Below are positions 55,130-64,000 of a stretch of DNA of 64,000 nucleotides, one piece after another. The DNA is from Stomoxys calcitrans (taxonomy: Eukaryota; Arthropoda; Insecta; Diptera; Muscidae), in assembly GCF_963082655.1 (NCBI RefSeq), contig NC_081555.1:89850272-89914271 (forward strand), read 5' to 3'. The notes under the pieces are model-generated. The model worked only from the letters and a program-made list of their open reading frames with translations. It was not told where the DNA came from and made no database searches. The position numbers and the translations under genes were made by a program. Each line of letters begins with the position of its first letter. Positions within the stretch are counted from its first letter, which is position 1.

Positions 55130-57300
55130 TCATTTTTATGGCCTCCACCGAAAGATGGGGGTATATTCATTTTGTCATTCCGTTTGCAACACATCGAAAT
55201 ATCCATTTCCGATATTTCTTGATCATTTCGAAGATGGGCTATATCGGACTATATCTTGAAATAGTCCCCATATGGACCGATCCTCCGATTTAGGGTCTTA
55301 GGCCCAAAAAAGCCACATTTATTATCCGATTTTGCTGAAATTGGGCACAGTGAGTTGTGTTAGGCTCTTCGACGTCCTTCTTCAATTTGGCCCAAATCGG
55401 TCCAGATTTGGATATAGCTGCCATATAGACCGATCCTCCGATTTAGGGTCTTAGGCCCATAAAAGCCACATTTGTTATCCGATTTTGCTGAAATTTGGGA
55501 CAGTGAGTTGTGTTAGGACCTCCGATATCCTTCCTCAATTTGGCCACGGTCGGTCTTGATTTGGATATAGCTGTCATATAGACCGATCCGCCGATTTAGG
55601 GTCTTAGGGCCATAAAAGCCACATTTATTGTCCGATTTTGCTGAAATTCGGGACAGTGAGTTGTGTTAGGACCTTCGATATCCAACCTCAATTTGGACCA
55701 GATCAGTCCAGATTTGGATATAGCTTCTATATAGACAGATCTCTCGATTTAAGCTTTTGAGCCCATAAAAGGCACAATTATTGTCCGATTTAGCCGAAAT
55801 TTGGAACAGTGAGTTGTGTTGGGCCCTTCGACATTCTTCTTCAATATGACTTAGATCGGTCCAGATTTGGATATAGCTGCCATATAGACTGATCTCTCGA
55901 TTTAAGGTTTTGGGGCCATCAAAGGCGCATTTTTTGTCCGATTTTGCTGAAATTTGGGACAGTGAGTTGTGTTAGGACCTTTGACATCATTCCTCAGATC
56001 GGTCCAGATTTGGATATAGCTGCCATATAGGACGGTCTTTCGATTTAAGGTTTTGGGGCCATAAAAGGCGCGTTTATTGTCCGATTTAGCCGAAATTTGA
56101 GACAGTGAGTTGTGTTAGACTTTTCGACATTTTTCTGCAACTTTGCTCGAATCAGTCCAGATTTGAATATAGCTGCCATATAGACCGATCTCTCGATTTA
56201 AGGTTTTAAGCCCATAAAAAGCGCATTTATTATCCGATTTTTCCAAAATTTGGGACAGTGAGTTGTGTTAGGACCTTCGATATCCTTCCTCAATTTGACC
56301 ATGATCAGTCCAGACTTGGATATAGCTGCCATATATATCGATCTCTCGATTTAAGGTTTTGCGCCCATAAAAGGCGCATCTATTGTCCGATGTCGTCGAA
56401 ATTTGGGACATTGAGTTAAGTTAAGCCCCTCAACATACTTCTGCAATATGAGACAGATCGGTCCAGATTTAGATATAGCTGCCATATATAAAGATCTTTC
56501 GTTTTAAGGTTTTGGGGCCATAAAAGGCGCATTTATTGTCTGATTTAGCCGAAATTTGGGACACTGAGTTGTGTTAGGCTCTTCGACATTTTTCTGCAAC
56601 TTTGCTCAAATCAGTCCAGATTTGAATATAGCTGCCATATAGACCGATCCGCCGATTTAGGGTCTTAGGCCCATAAAAGGCGCGTTTATTGTCCGATTTA
56701 GCCGAAATTTGGGACACTGAGTTGTGTTAGGCTCTTCGACATTTTTCTGCAACTTTGCTCGAATCAGTCCAGATTTGAATATAGCTGCCATATAGACCGA
56801 TCTCTAGATTTAAGGTCTTGCGCCCATAAAATGCGTATTTATTGTCCGATTTCGCTGAAATTTGGGACAGTGAGTTGTGTTATGCTCTTCGACATTTTTC
56901 TTCAATTTGATTTAGATCGGTCCAGTTTGGATATAGCTGCCATATAGACCGACTTCTCGGTTTAAGGCTTTGGGGCCATAAAAGGCCTATTTATTTTCCG
57001 ATTTCGCCGAAATTTGGGACATTTTTTTTCGACATTTTTCTCCAACTTGGCCCAAATAGCTGCCATATAGACCGATATCTCGATTTAAAATCTTGGCCCC
57101 ATAAAAGGCGCATTTATAATCCGATTTCACTGAAATTTGGCACAGTGACTTATCTTGAACAATGACTTATTATTTATTAGTATTTGGTCCAAATCGGATA
57201 TAGCTGCTATGGGGCATAAGGTATGCATTTTTCACCGGATTTTGAGGAAAGATGGTTCACATATATACCCTAGGTGGTGGGTATCCAAAGTTCGGCCTGG
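55130..57300 (+). mobile_element. family A element, about 13 tandem units of 153 bp
   Basis: The left end reads TTTTTATGGCCTCCACCGAA with a shortened head lacking the GTCCGTC run. Units start near 55284, 55438, 55591 and 55744 (153-154 bp apart) and carry GATTTGGATATAGCTGCC, ATATAGACCGATC and AAATTTGGGACAGTGAGTTG. The right end is GGTGGTGGGTATCCAAAG, with the hairpin truncated after TTCGGCC at about 57296. No coding capacity. Confidence 0.8.
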
Positions 57301-58050
57301 TTTCTTCTTTCAGTTTTATATCTTTGTCGGTATATGGTGGTATTAACAGCAACAACAATTGTGTTGTATGTTGTTTTTTTCAAGTTTTACCCAGCCATTC
57401 AAGTAGAGTGGTATGTGACTTTGCAGACTTGATGTTAATTTGTTTTTTTTTTTTATACTACGTTATTGATTTATTTGACTTTAATGTCTTTTGTCATCAC
57501 AAGCCTGCCATTGCGACGGACGGACGGACGGCCAAGCTTATGGCTGTCGGTCCATAGTGGCCATTGCCAGCCCAGCCCTTCCCAGCTGCGGTGCCAGACT
57601 CTTGGTACACATATTCTATGATGTTATGAACGTAACTTCCAGACTGGCATGCAACAAAGGCAGCACATGTCCATTCATTGGTCGCTTAATTAAAACTTAA
57701 ATTTATTAAAATATTTTCGTAGGTAAGTTCTTGTTTTCATGTGCCTTCTCTTTTTCTCTTTTTTTTCAGTTTTGCTTTAACAGAGATTTGTTTGATTGTT
57801 TCTTTACAACAGAAACAAAGAGCAGAACAAATTTTATAAAATGAATAATGAGTGAATCGAATCAAGTTGATAATAGGTCTTTTTCTAAAAATAGAAACAA
57901 ACAAATGATCGTCAATACATTTGTATATACACCGTTGTTGTTGTTGTTGTTGTTGGCATGGATGAATAACGAAATGATCACGAAAAATTAATTCCTTTGA
58001 AAATTTCGCTTTTATCGCCAGACCCTGATGATGTATCACAAAGATGCATA
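57301..58050. other. probable single-copy DNA
   Basis: T-rich, with (GACG)n near 57517-57530 and (TTG)n near 57933-57953. No coding unit supported. Confidence 0.45.
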
Positions 58051-58054
58051 ACGA

Positions 58055-58900
58055 CAGGCTTGTGATCTGTGGATCTAAGAAGATGGGTCAGCAAAGGAAC
58101 ACCTCAAGGTGTACATTCTCCTCTACTTTGGAGTATAGCCATTAACAATATATTATTGTCTCTGGAAGAAAAAGGCGTAAAAGTGGTCGCGTATGCTAAT
58201 GACGCGGCAATTGCGTTTAGGGGAAAGTTTTCCAGAACTCTAAGAGATATACTTCAGGAACCTCTACGTGCAACAGCGAAGTGGGCTACCGAAAGTTGTC
58301 TAGGTATAAATCCATGCAAGACAGAAGTAGTTCTTTTCAGCAGGAGATACAAGTTGCCTACAGTGGAACCTGTCCCCATTGGGTGGAAAGAATGTTCCAT
58401 TTACAGAAAGCGCAAAATACCTGAGTGTATTTTGCTGGACAAGAAATTGAACTTTAAATCCAACATTTTGGAAAGGGCAGGAAAGGCCACTTTTGCCCTA
58501 TACACCTGCAAGAGAGCCATTGGCGAAAATTGGGGGGCCTAGACCGCGCCTCATGTACTAGGTATATGCTGTAATTGTCAGACCTATAATGCTATATGGT
58601 GTTGTGGTCTGGTGGACGGTGCTTCAAAAGTCCACCTACTGTTCAATAGTCAACCGAATCCAAAGGATGACTCTTTTGTATAGCACAGCCGCAATGAGGA
58701 CGACACCGTCTGATGCACTCAATTTAATGCTAGATGTTATGCCTCGTGACATTAAGGTTAGACAAATTGCAGCGACCACTGCCGTGAGACTAAGGGAGCT
58801 TTCTCATTAGTCATGTGACGGCTACGGGCACTGTGTTATCCTTGATGCAATATATGATTTTCCAGGCAGTTTGGATTACACCCTCAAGGAAATGAGAGCC
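58055..58900 (+). pseudogene. non-LTR reverse transcriptase remnant
   Basis: The plus frame to 58542 reads SKGTPQGVHSPLLWSIAINN (block B), VVAYANDAAIAFRGKF (catalytic box with YAND for YADD), LGINPCKTEVVLFSRR and ILLDKKLNFKSNI. After a stop and frame change, MLYGVVVWWTVLQKSTYC and RTTPSDALNLMLDVMPRDIK follow (58589-58810). The order matches the palm-to-thumb of insect non-LTR RT. It belongs to a different subfamily from the one at 9.9-11.8 kb. The altered catalytic box and frameshift make it inactive. Confidence 0.8.
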
Positions 58901-58904
58901 TAAA

Positions 58905-59060
58905 GTGAAACTCCTTCTGACTGCTAGTGCGGGACACACACACAGCAGGTGTTCTATAGTCTCCTCTCTCTCTTCGATGTCCTCACTTCTTCTGCAAAAG
59001 TCGTTGCTGACAACCTTCAGTCGGTCAGCATGTTTTCAGAGGGGTGAGAATTGGGCGAAC
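58905..59060 (-). pseudogene. non-LTR C-terminal cysteine-rich tail, opposite strand
   Basis: The minus strand reads SEDIEEREETIEHLLCVCP, the His/Cys tail found after RNase H in insect non-LTR elements ('ETxEHxLCxCPAL'). Its direction opposes the RT remnant directly upstream, so two fragments were joined tail to tail, or the end was inverted. Confidence 0.55.
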
Positions 59061-59169
59061 GACCGCCATAAAACTCCAATCCATCGTTCCCGGCCTCAAC
59101 CCCCAACTACTTTCTATCAAATTTCGACAGTAGTAGAGCGCATTTAGTCCCCTTTTGACCCTTTCTTCT
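59061..59169. other. spacer
   Basis: Probably the rest of the non-LTR tail; no motif seen. Confidence 0.3.
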
Positions 59170-59560
59170 TCTTTGATACCCACCACCATGGATTCCGCTA
59201 AAAATCGACCCTTAATAACTGAGTTTGTGTTTGAATTATTTTGGTCTCAAGATGTCATATCGAAATATCGGTACTTAGGAGGACCTTTAACACCATATTG
59301 ACCGATTCGGACAAAACTTCGCACTGATGTTTTAAGTCACAGCATAGGGTTTTGGGCCAAATTTCAGCCAAATCAGGTGAACATTTAAGCTTCTAAGGGC
59401 TGAAGAAGTTAAATCCATCCGCTGATCGGTTTATATGGGACTTTAAGTCTGGAGATCGGTCTATATAGCGGCTTTATATAACTAAAATTCGATTTTATGA
59501 GATCAGAAGATCAGGTTTATATACAAAGAATACCAAATCATCAAATATTTTTTGCAAAAT
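59170..59560 (-). repeat. family B fragment
   Basis: GATACCCACCACCATGGATT, CCAAATTTCAGCCAAATCAG and GATCGGTTTATATGGGAC match family B units. Ends are incomplete. Confidence 0.55.
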
Positions 59561-59590
59561 GTTTTTATAACCAAGATATCTGCAAAATTA

Positions 59591-59827
59591 TTGGGTTGCC
59601 CAAAAAGTAATTGCGGATTTTTTAAAAGAAAGTAAATGCATTTTTAATAAAACTTAGAATGAACTTTAATCAAATATACTTTTTTTACACTTTTTTTCTA
59701 AAGCAAGCTAAAAGTAACAGCTGATAACTGACAGAAGAAAGAATGCAATTACAGAGTCACAAGCTGTGAAAAAATTTGTCAACGCCGACTATATGAAAAA
59801 TCCGCAATTACTTTTTGGGCAACCCAA
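59591..59827. mobile_element. mariner-type MITE (237 bp)
   Basis: Terminal inverted repeats begin TTGGGTTGCCCAAAAAGTAA and agree with the right end for 30 bp or more. TA lies at 59589-59590 and 59828-59829. The interior is nearly the same as the 8.2-kb MITE and the non-coding margins of the broken mariner at 8.9-9.8 kb. Confidence 0.9.
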
Positions 59828-59924
59828 TATAAATACCCAAAAATGGTATTAATTGGGTATTTACCCAATAAATACTCATGTGTTGGGTATTTACCCGGTA
59901 GAAACCCATCTCTAGTGAATGGAA
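59828..59924. other. spacer with GGGTATTTACCC words
   Basis: Short inverted words GGGTATTTACCC and TTACCCAATAAA occur two or three times. No further assignment. Confidence 0.4.
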
Positions 59925-60062
59925 ATCAACGATGGTATTGATACTATCGATATTTATTATTAGGAAAATATCGAAAGTATCGAATATAGCGATTATCGAT
60001 AGTTTGCCAGCTCTACTCCAAAGTCTTCAAAATGTAAGATGAGAGCCTTATTGGCATGTAGT
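59925..60062 (+). promoter_or_regulatory. DRE-like segment, copy 1
   Basis: Contains TATCGATA at 59945-59952 and 59994-60001, further ATCGAAAG and TATCGAAT words, and CAGCTCTA at 60008-60015. TATCGATA is the DREF/BEAF-type element of fly housekeeping promoters and insulators; CAGCTCTA fits fly core-promoter motif 7 (CAKCNCTR) as recalled. The 138-bp segment is repeated 333 bp downstream. A regulatory role is inferred. Confidence 0.4.
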
Positions 60063-60257
60063 ATCCTTTAAGATACATTGCGCCTATAGAGGGCCCAATT
60101 TTCATCCGGTTAGGCAAAAACTTTATATAATGATTTTTCTCATGACTTCCAACGGACTTTATAAAACTTGGTTTTATTCGATCTGTGTTTTAATATTGCT
60201 TCTAAATAAATCGATTTCCTGTTTTTATTCTCATTTTCGTTCATAGGTGGTGGGATA

Positions 60258-60395
60258 TCAACAATAGTATTGATACTATCGATATTTGGTATAAAGAAAA
60301 TATCGAAAGTATCGAATATAGCGATTATCGATAGTTTGGCAGCTCTACTCCAAAGTCTTCAAAATGAAGGATGAGAGGCTTATTGGCATGTAGTG
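60258..60395 (+). promoter_or_regulatory. DRE-like segment, copy 2
   Basis: Direct repeat of 59925-60062 at constant offset 333 with about 10-14 differences. TATCGATA is at 60278-60285 and 60327-60334, and CAGCTCTA at 60341-60348; all these motifs are unchanged. SINE-like sequence starts right after it. No gene follows, so a promoter function is unproven; it may be part of an undescribed repeat. Confidence 0.4.
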
Positions 60396-60790
60396 CTTGG
60401 GAGGCCACCATGACGCATGTCCGTCTATGACACCGAACGCCTGGGTTCAAATTCCGGCGTGAACATTAGGCAATTTTCAGCGGTGGTAGTCCCCTTACAT
60501 AATGCACGTCGTTCGAACTTTAATCGGGCTGCACTCTTTGATATGAAAGAAGTATCCCCTGTTCCTAAATGGAATGTTTATGGGAAATTTAGTATTTTGT
60601 AGCCCTCGGGTAGAGAATGGCTCAAATTCCGACGTGAACATTAGGCAATTTTTCAGCGGTGGTTGTCCCCTTACATAATGCACGTCGTTCGGACTGCACT
60701 CTTTGATATGAAAGAAGTATCCCCTGTTCCTAAATGGAATGTTTATGGGAAATTTAGTATTTATCAGCCCTCGGGTAGAGAAAAGAGAAA
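60396..60790 (+). mobile_element. SINE-related sequence with 175-bp tandem duplication
   Basis: Starts with a tRNA-like head (GCATGTCCGTCTATGACACC, B box GGTTCAAATTC). From 60448 a segment CAAATTCCGGCGTGAACATT through CCCTCGGGTAGAGA repeats from 60623. The second copy lacks about 15 bp (AACTTTAATCGG region). The body differs from the main SINE, so this is a related subfamily or a hybrid. Confidence 0.55.
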
Positions 60791-60985
60791 AGGTAAAGGA
60801 TAAAAATCACCCTGATCTCCGCCACACAATTGGTACATAGTCCAGCAAAACACAGCTCTTAGAACTCATCTCAATGAGTCAAATGACAATCTGTTCTGCC
60901 CTTTGCAGCATAGCGGCCAATACGCTTTTCGGTCTCGTTCACTTGTAGAATTCAAACGAATTCACCGCCCAGACTATTTTCTCCT
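60791..60985. other. unassigned sequence
   Basis: Not AT-rich like its neighbours and without an open frame of note. It might be a retroelement 3' tail; I cannot place it. Confidence 0.35.
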
Positions 60986-62295
60986 CCTTCTTCCTCAGCC
61001 ATCAAATTTTTATTAAATTCATACAGATTGTGTCGGTTGGTCTGGTAGGAAACATAGGCCATACAATTTTTTGATATCGGGAGGGGGCGGACCCTCCCCT
61101 TTACCCCAAAAGTACTACCCAAAAATAAAAGTGGACCGATCGGGACAATATGGGATTCAAATGAAAGGCATTCAAGACTAGAGTATGAATTTCATAATAA
61201 AAGTTGGGTCCAAGTACCCTGGGGGGGGACCGCCCCAGCCGCAAAACCTCTTAAAATAGATTAATTTACGGATCATGACAATATGGGACTCAAACGAAAG
61301 GTATACGGGAGTAGATTACGAATACGATCAGGAAGAACAAATATGCTTTGTAATTTGTTGATATCGGAAGGGGGCGGACCCTTCCCGTTACCCCAAAAAT
61401 ACCACTCAAAATCACAAGTGGACCGATAAAGACAATATGGATATCAAATGAAAGGTATTAAAGAGTAGAACTAGAATATGGTATTAAAAATTTGGGTCCA
61501 AGTACCCAGAAAGTCGGCCTAACTCCAAAATTTCTGAAAACAGAGAAATTGGTCGTCCATGTCAATATGGGGCTTAAATGAAAGGTATTCGGGAGTAGAT
61601 TAATAATCTGGCATACAAAATCAGATCGAAGTGTAGGAGGTCACCTCACCCCCCAAAAAACTCCCCAAATAGGTATATGGCCCATCATTACTATATGGGA
61701 CTTGGTTTTTTGTTTGAAAATCATATTAAATTTTGGTTCGAAGTACCTAGCGGGCCGTCCCAACCCCAGAACTCTTCTAAACAGAAATATTCGAAGTTCC
61801 TCTCAATATGGGACTCAAATGGAAAGAAAATCCGGCATTAGATTACAAATATGGCACAAAAAATTAGGTCCAAGTAATGGGTGGTCGCCCCACCCCAAAT
61901 ACCCCAAAATGGGCATATTAGCCGACCATGGCTATATGAGACTCAAATGAACGGTATTTGAGAGTAGATTACAATATGGCATTTAAATTTGCGTTCAAGT
62001 CCAGGTGGCGCTTTGCCGCCTAGAAAAAATACATCACATAGGTTAATTGAGCCATTATGGCAATATGGGACTCAATTGAAAGGTATTTGAGAGTAGAAAA
62101 CGAATTTGATATCCCATTTTGGGGGTATGCCCTAAATCACTCCTTAAACTGAACTTTTCGGACTAAAGCCATATGGAGCATATTTGAGACGAAATGTTTC
62201 CCCTAAAAAGCCTACCCTAATTTCAAAAATACCAGATCTCGTAGATTGGTAATGCGATTAGTTCGACATTTTTTGCACTCTAACAATCACCAAAA
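60986..62295 (-). repeat. family C tandem repeat block, minus orientation
   Basis: Opens with TCATACAGATTGTGTCGGTT and GGAGGGGGCGGACCCTCCCC, then GGACCGATCGGGACAATATG and AAATGAAAGGTATTCGGGAG. The order of sub-units closely follows 24.4-26.5 kb, so the two blocks are copies of one longer element. Confidence 0.65.
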
Positions 62296-63995
62296 AAAAA
62301 CAGTAAGGAAGGGCAAAAGTCGGGCGGTGCCGACTGTATAATACCCTACACCTACCCTATAAGTACAATGTGGGACCTATATGCAATTCTGAACCAATTT
62401 TGATGGACCTCGGCGTGCAAATATGTTCAAACTACGGTTGACAAATGACAACATTGTGGCAAATTATCCAAAATCTGACGAACATATATATGGGAGCTAT
62501 ATCTAATTCTGAACCATTTTCGAGCAAACTTCTCCGATAATGTGGTATGTGGTCGAGGAAAGCGTTGTGCAAAATTTTGCCAAGATTGGTCAAACAATGC
62601 GCTTGCAGTGGCTCTTGGGGTGAAAATCTGGCTATATACATATATGACAGCAATACCTAAATCTGAGCCGATTTCTATGAAATTCACCAGTAATATTGAG
62701 AGTCATAAGGAAAACCTTCCTGCAAAATTTCGACAGAATCGGTTAACAAACGAGCACTTTTTTGCAATATTTCTCTAAAATCGGACGAACATATATATGA
62801 GAGCTTTACCTAAATCTGGGCCGATTTCGAGCAAACTCCTCAGATACTGTGATAGTCGTCGAGGAAAGCGTTCTGCAAAATTTTGGCAAGATGGGTCAAT
62901 AAATGCGCTTGCTGTGTCTCTAGAAGTTAAAATCGGACGATATATATATATGAGAGCTATATCTAAATCTGAACCGACTTCCATGAAATTTACCAGCAAT
63001 ATTAAGAGTCATGAGAAAATACCTCGTGCTAAATTTCAAGAAAATCGGATAACAAAAGACCATTTTATTGCAATATTACTGCAAATCGGACGAACATATA
63101 TATGGGAGCTATATCTAAATCTGAACCGATTTGACCAAACTCTGTGTATATTGTGGTAGTCGTCGAGGAAAGCGTTGTGCCACATTTTGGCAAGATTGGT
63201 CAAACAATGCACTTGCTGTGTCTCTAGAAGTGAAAATCGGGCGATATATATATATGAGAGCTATATCTAAATCTGAACCGATTTCCATGAAATTCACCAG
63301 TAATATTAAGAGTCATGAGAAAATACCTCCTGCGAAATTTCGACAGAATCGGTTAACAAAAGACCATTTTATTGCAATATTACTGTAAATCGAACGAACA
63401 TATATATGGGAGCTATATCTAAATCTGAACCGATTTTGACCAAACTCTATGTATATTGTGGTAGTCGTCGAGGAAAGCGTTGTGCAACATTTTGGCAAGA
63501 TTGGTCAATAAATGTGCTTGCAGTGGCCCTAGAAGTGAAAATCGGGCGATATATATATATGAGAGCTATATCTAAATCTGAACCGATTTCCATGAAATTC
63601 ACCGGTAATGTCGGGAGTCGTAAAAAAATCTTTTCTGCCAAATTTGGAGAGCATTGGTTAGCAAATTACCATTTTATTGTATTATTACTGAAAATCGGAC
63701 GAACATATATATGGGAGCTATATCCAGATCTGAACCGATTTTTTTCAATAGGCTTCGTCTCTAGGCCAAAAACCATGCCTGTACCAAATTTGAAGACGAT
63801 CGGATGAAAACTGCGACCTATACTTTGTGCACAAATTAACATGGACAGGCGGACAGACAGACGGACAGACAGACGGACGGACAGACAGACAAACAGACGG
63901 ACATAACTAAGTCGAATCAGAAAGAGATTCTGAGTCGATCGGTATTCTTATCAACTGTACCACAGTAGTGGTGTAGTGTATAAAAACTTGGTTTC
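62296..63995 (-). mobile_element. family B-like element with 305-bp dimeric units
   Basis: The right-hand hairpin variant AGTCGGGCGGTGCCGACT is at about 62316. Two alternating unit types follow: one with CGAACATATATATGGGAGCT near 62482, 62780, 63094, 63399 and 63700, the other with GATATATATATATGAGAGCT near 62940, 63241 and 63547. The pair repeats about every 305 bp. The head has a (GACA/GACG)n run at 63846-63903, GGACATAACTAAGTCGAATC and an outer end GTATAAAAACTTGG. No coding capacity. Confidence 0.75.
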
Positions 63996-64000
63996 TATTG

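Overview
This window looks like gene-poor, repeat-packed nuclear DNA of a higher fly, most likely a muscoid such as a house-fly or stable-fly relative. The grounds are an errantivirus-type Ty3/gypsy element, mariner and Tc1-like elements, RNase H-bearing non-LTR retrotransposons, a tRNA-derived SINE, and dispersed tandem-repeat elements with muscoid-style ends. I find no convincing host protein-coding gene. The species is inferred from memory of repeat types and was not tested.

The one intact coding unit is a complete LTR retrotransposon at 34344-42558. Two 375-bp LTRs that I read as identical are flanked by a 4-bp CGTG target duplication. Inside are a tRNA-Ser-like primer-binding site, gag, pol in the -1 frame after an overlapping pair of slippery heptamers, env behind a splice acceptor, and a polypurine tract. 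A short leader exon (ATG at 34854, GTAAGT donor at 34907) is in phase with the env acceptor at 40617, so env is probably made from a spliced RNA. The last 30 Env codons lie in the 3' LTR, where a 36-bp tandem duplication encodes a repeated 12-residue tail.

Layout: 0-0.9 kb, SINE and non-LTR debris. 0.9-2.6 kb, a TCACG-rich satellite. 2.7-3.9 kb, a dispersed element with 153-bp units (family A). 4.4-5.6 kb, nested SINEs and a ~185-bp tandem repeat. 5.6-7.9 kb, simple-repeat-rich DNA of unknown role. 8.2-11.8 kb, a mariner MITE, a SINE, a broken mariner and a broken non-LTR element. 11.8-15.5 and 20-22.5 kb, arrays of a ~31-bp palindrome-based satellite (family D) in opposite spacer orientations. 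18.2-19.3, 24.4-29.6 and 31.8-33.1 kb, family C degenerate tandem repeats. 34.3-42.6 kb, the retroelement. 43.7-46.2 kb, a third large D array. 47.2-53.4 kb, two family B elements (~150-bp units), a Tc1-like hairpin element and more C repeats. 53.4-57.3 kb, SINE-in-SINE and a second family A element. 58-59.1 kb, non-LTR remnants. 59.6-60.8 kb, a mariner MITE, a duplicated DRE-like segment and tandem SINE pieces. 61-64 kb, C and B repeats, the last with a 305-bp dimeric unit.

The only genes that work together here are gag, pol and env of the retroelement: capsid, then protease, reverse transcriptase, RNase H and integrase, then envelope. Everything else reads as transposon remains or satellite DNA, with a few 1-2 kb islands of probably single-copy intergenic or intronic DNA between them.
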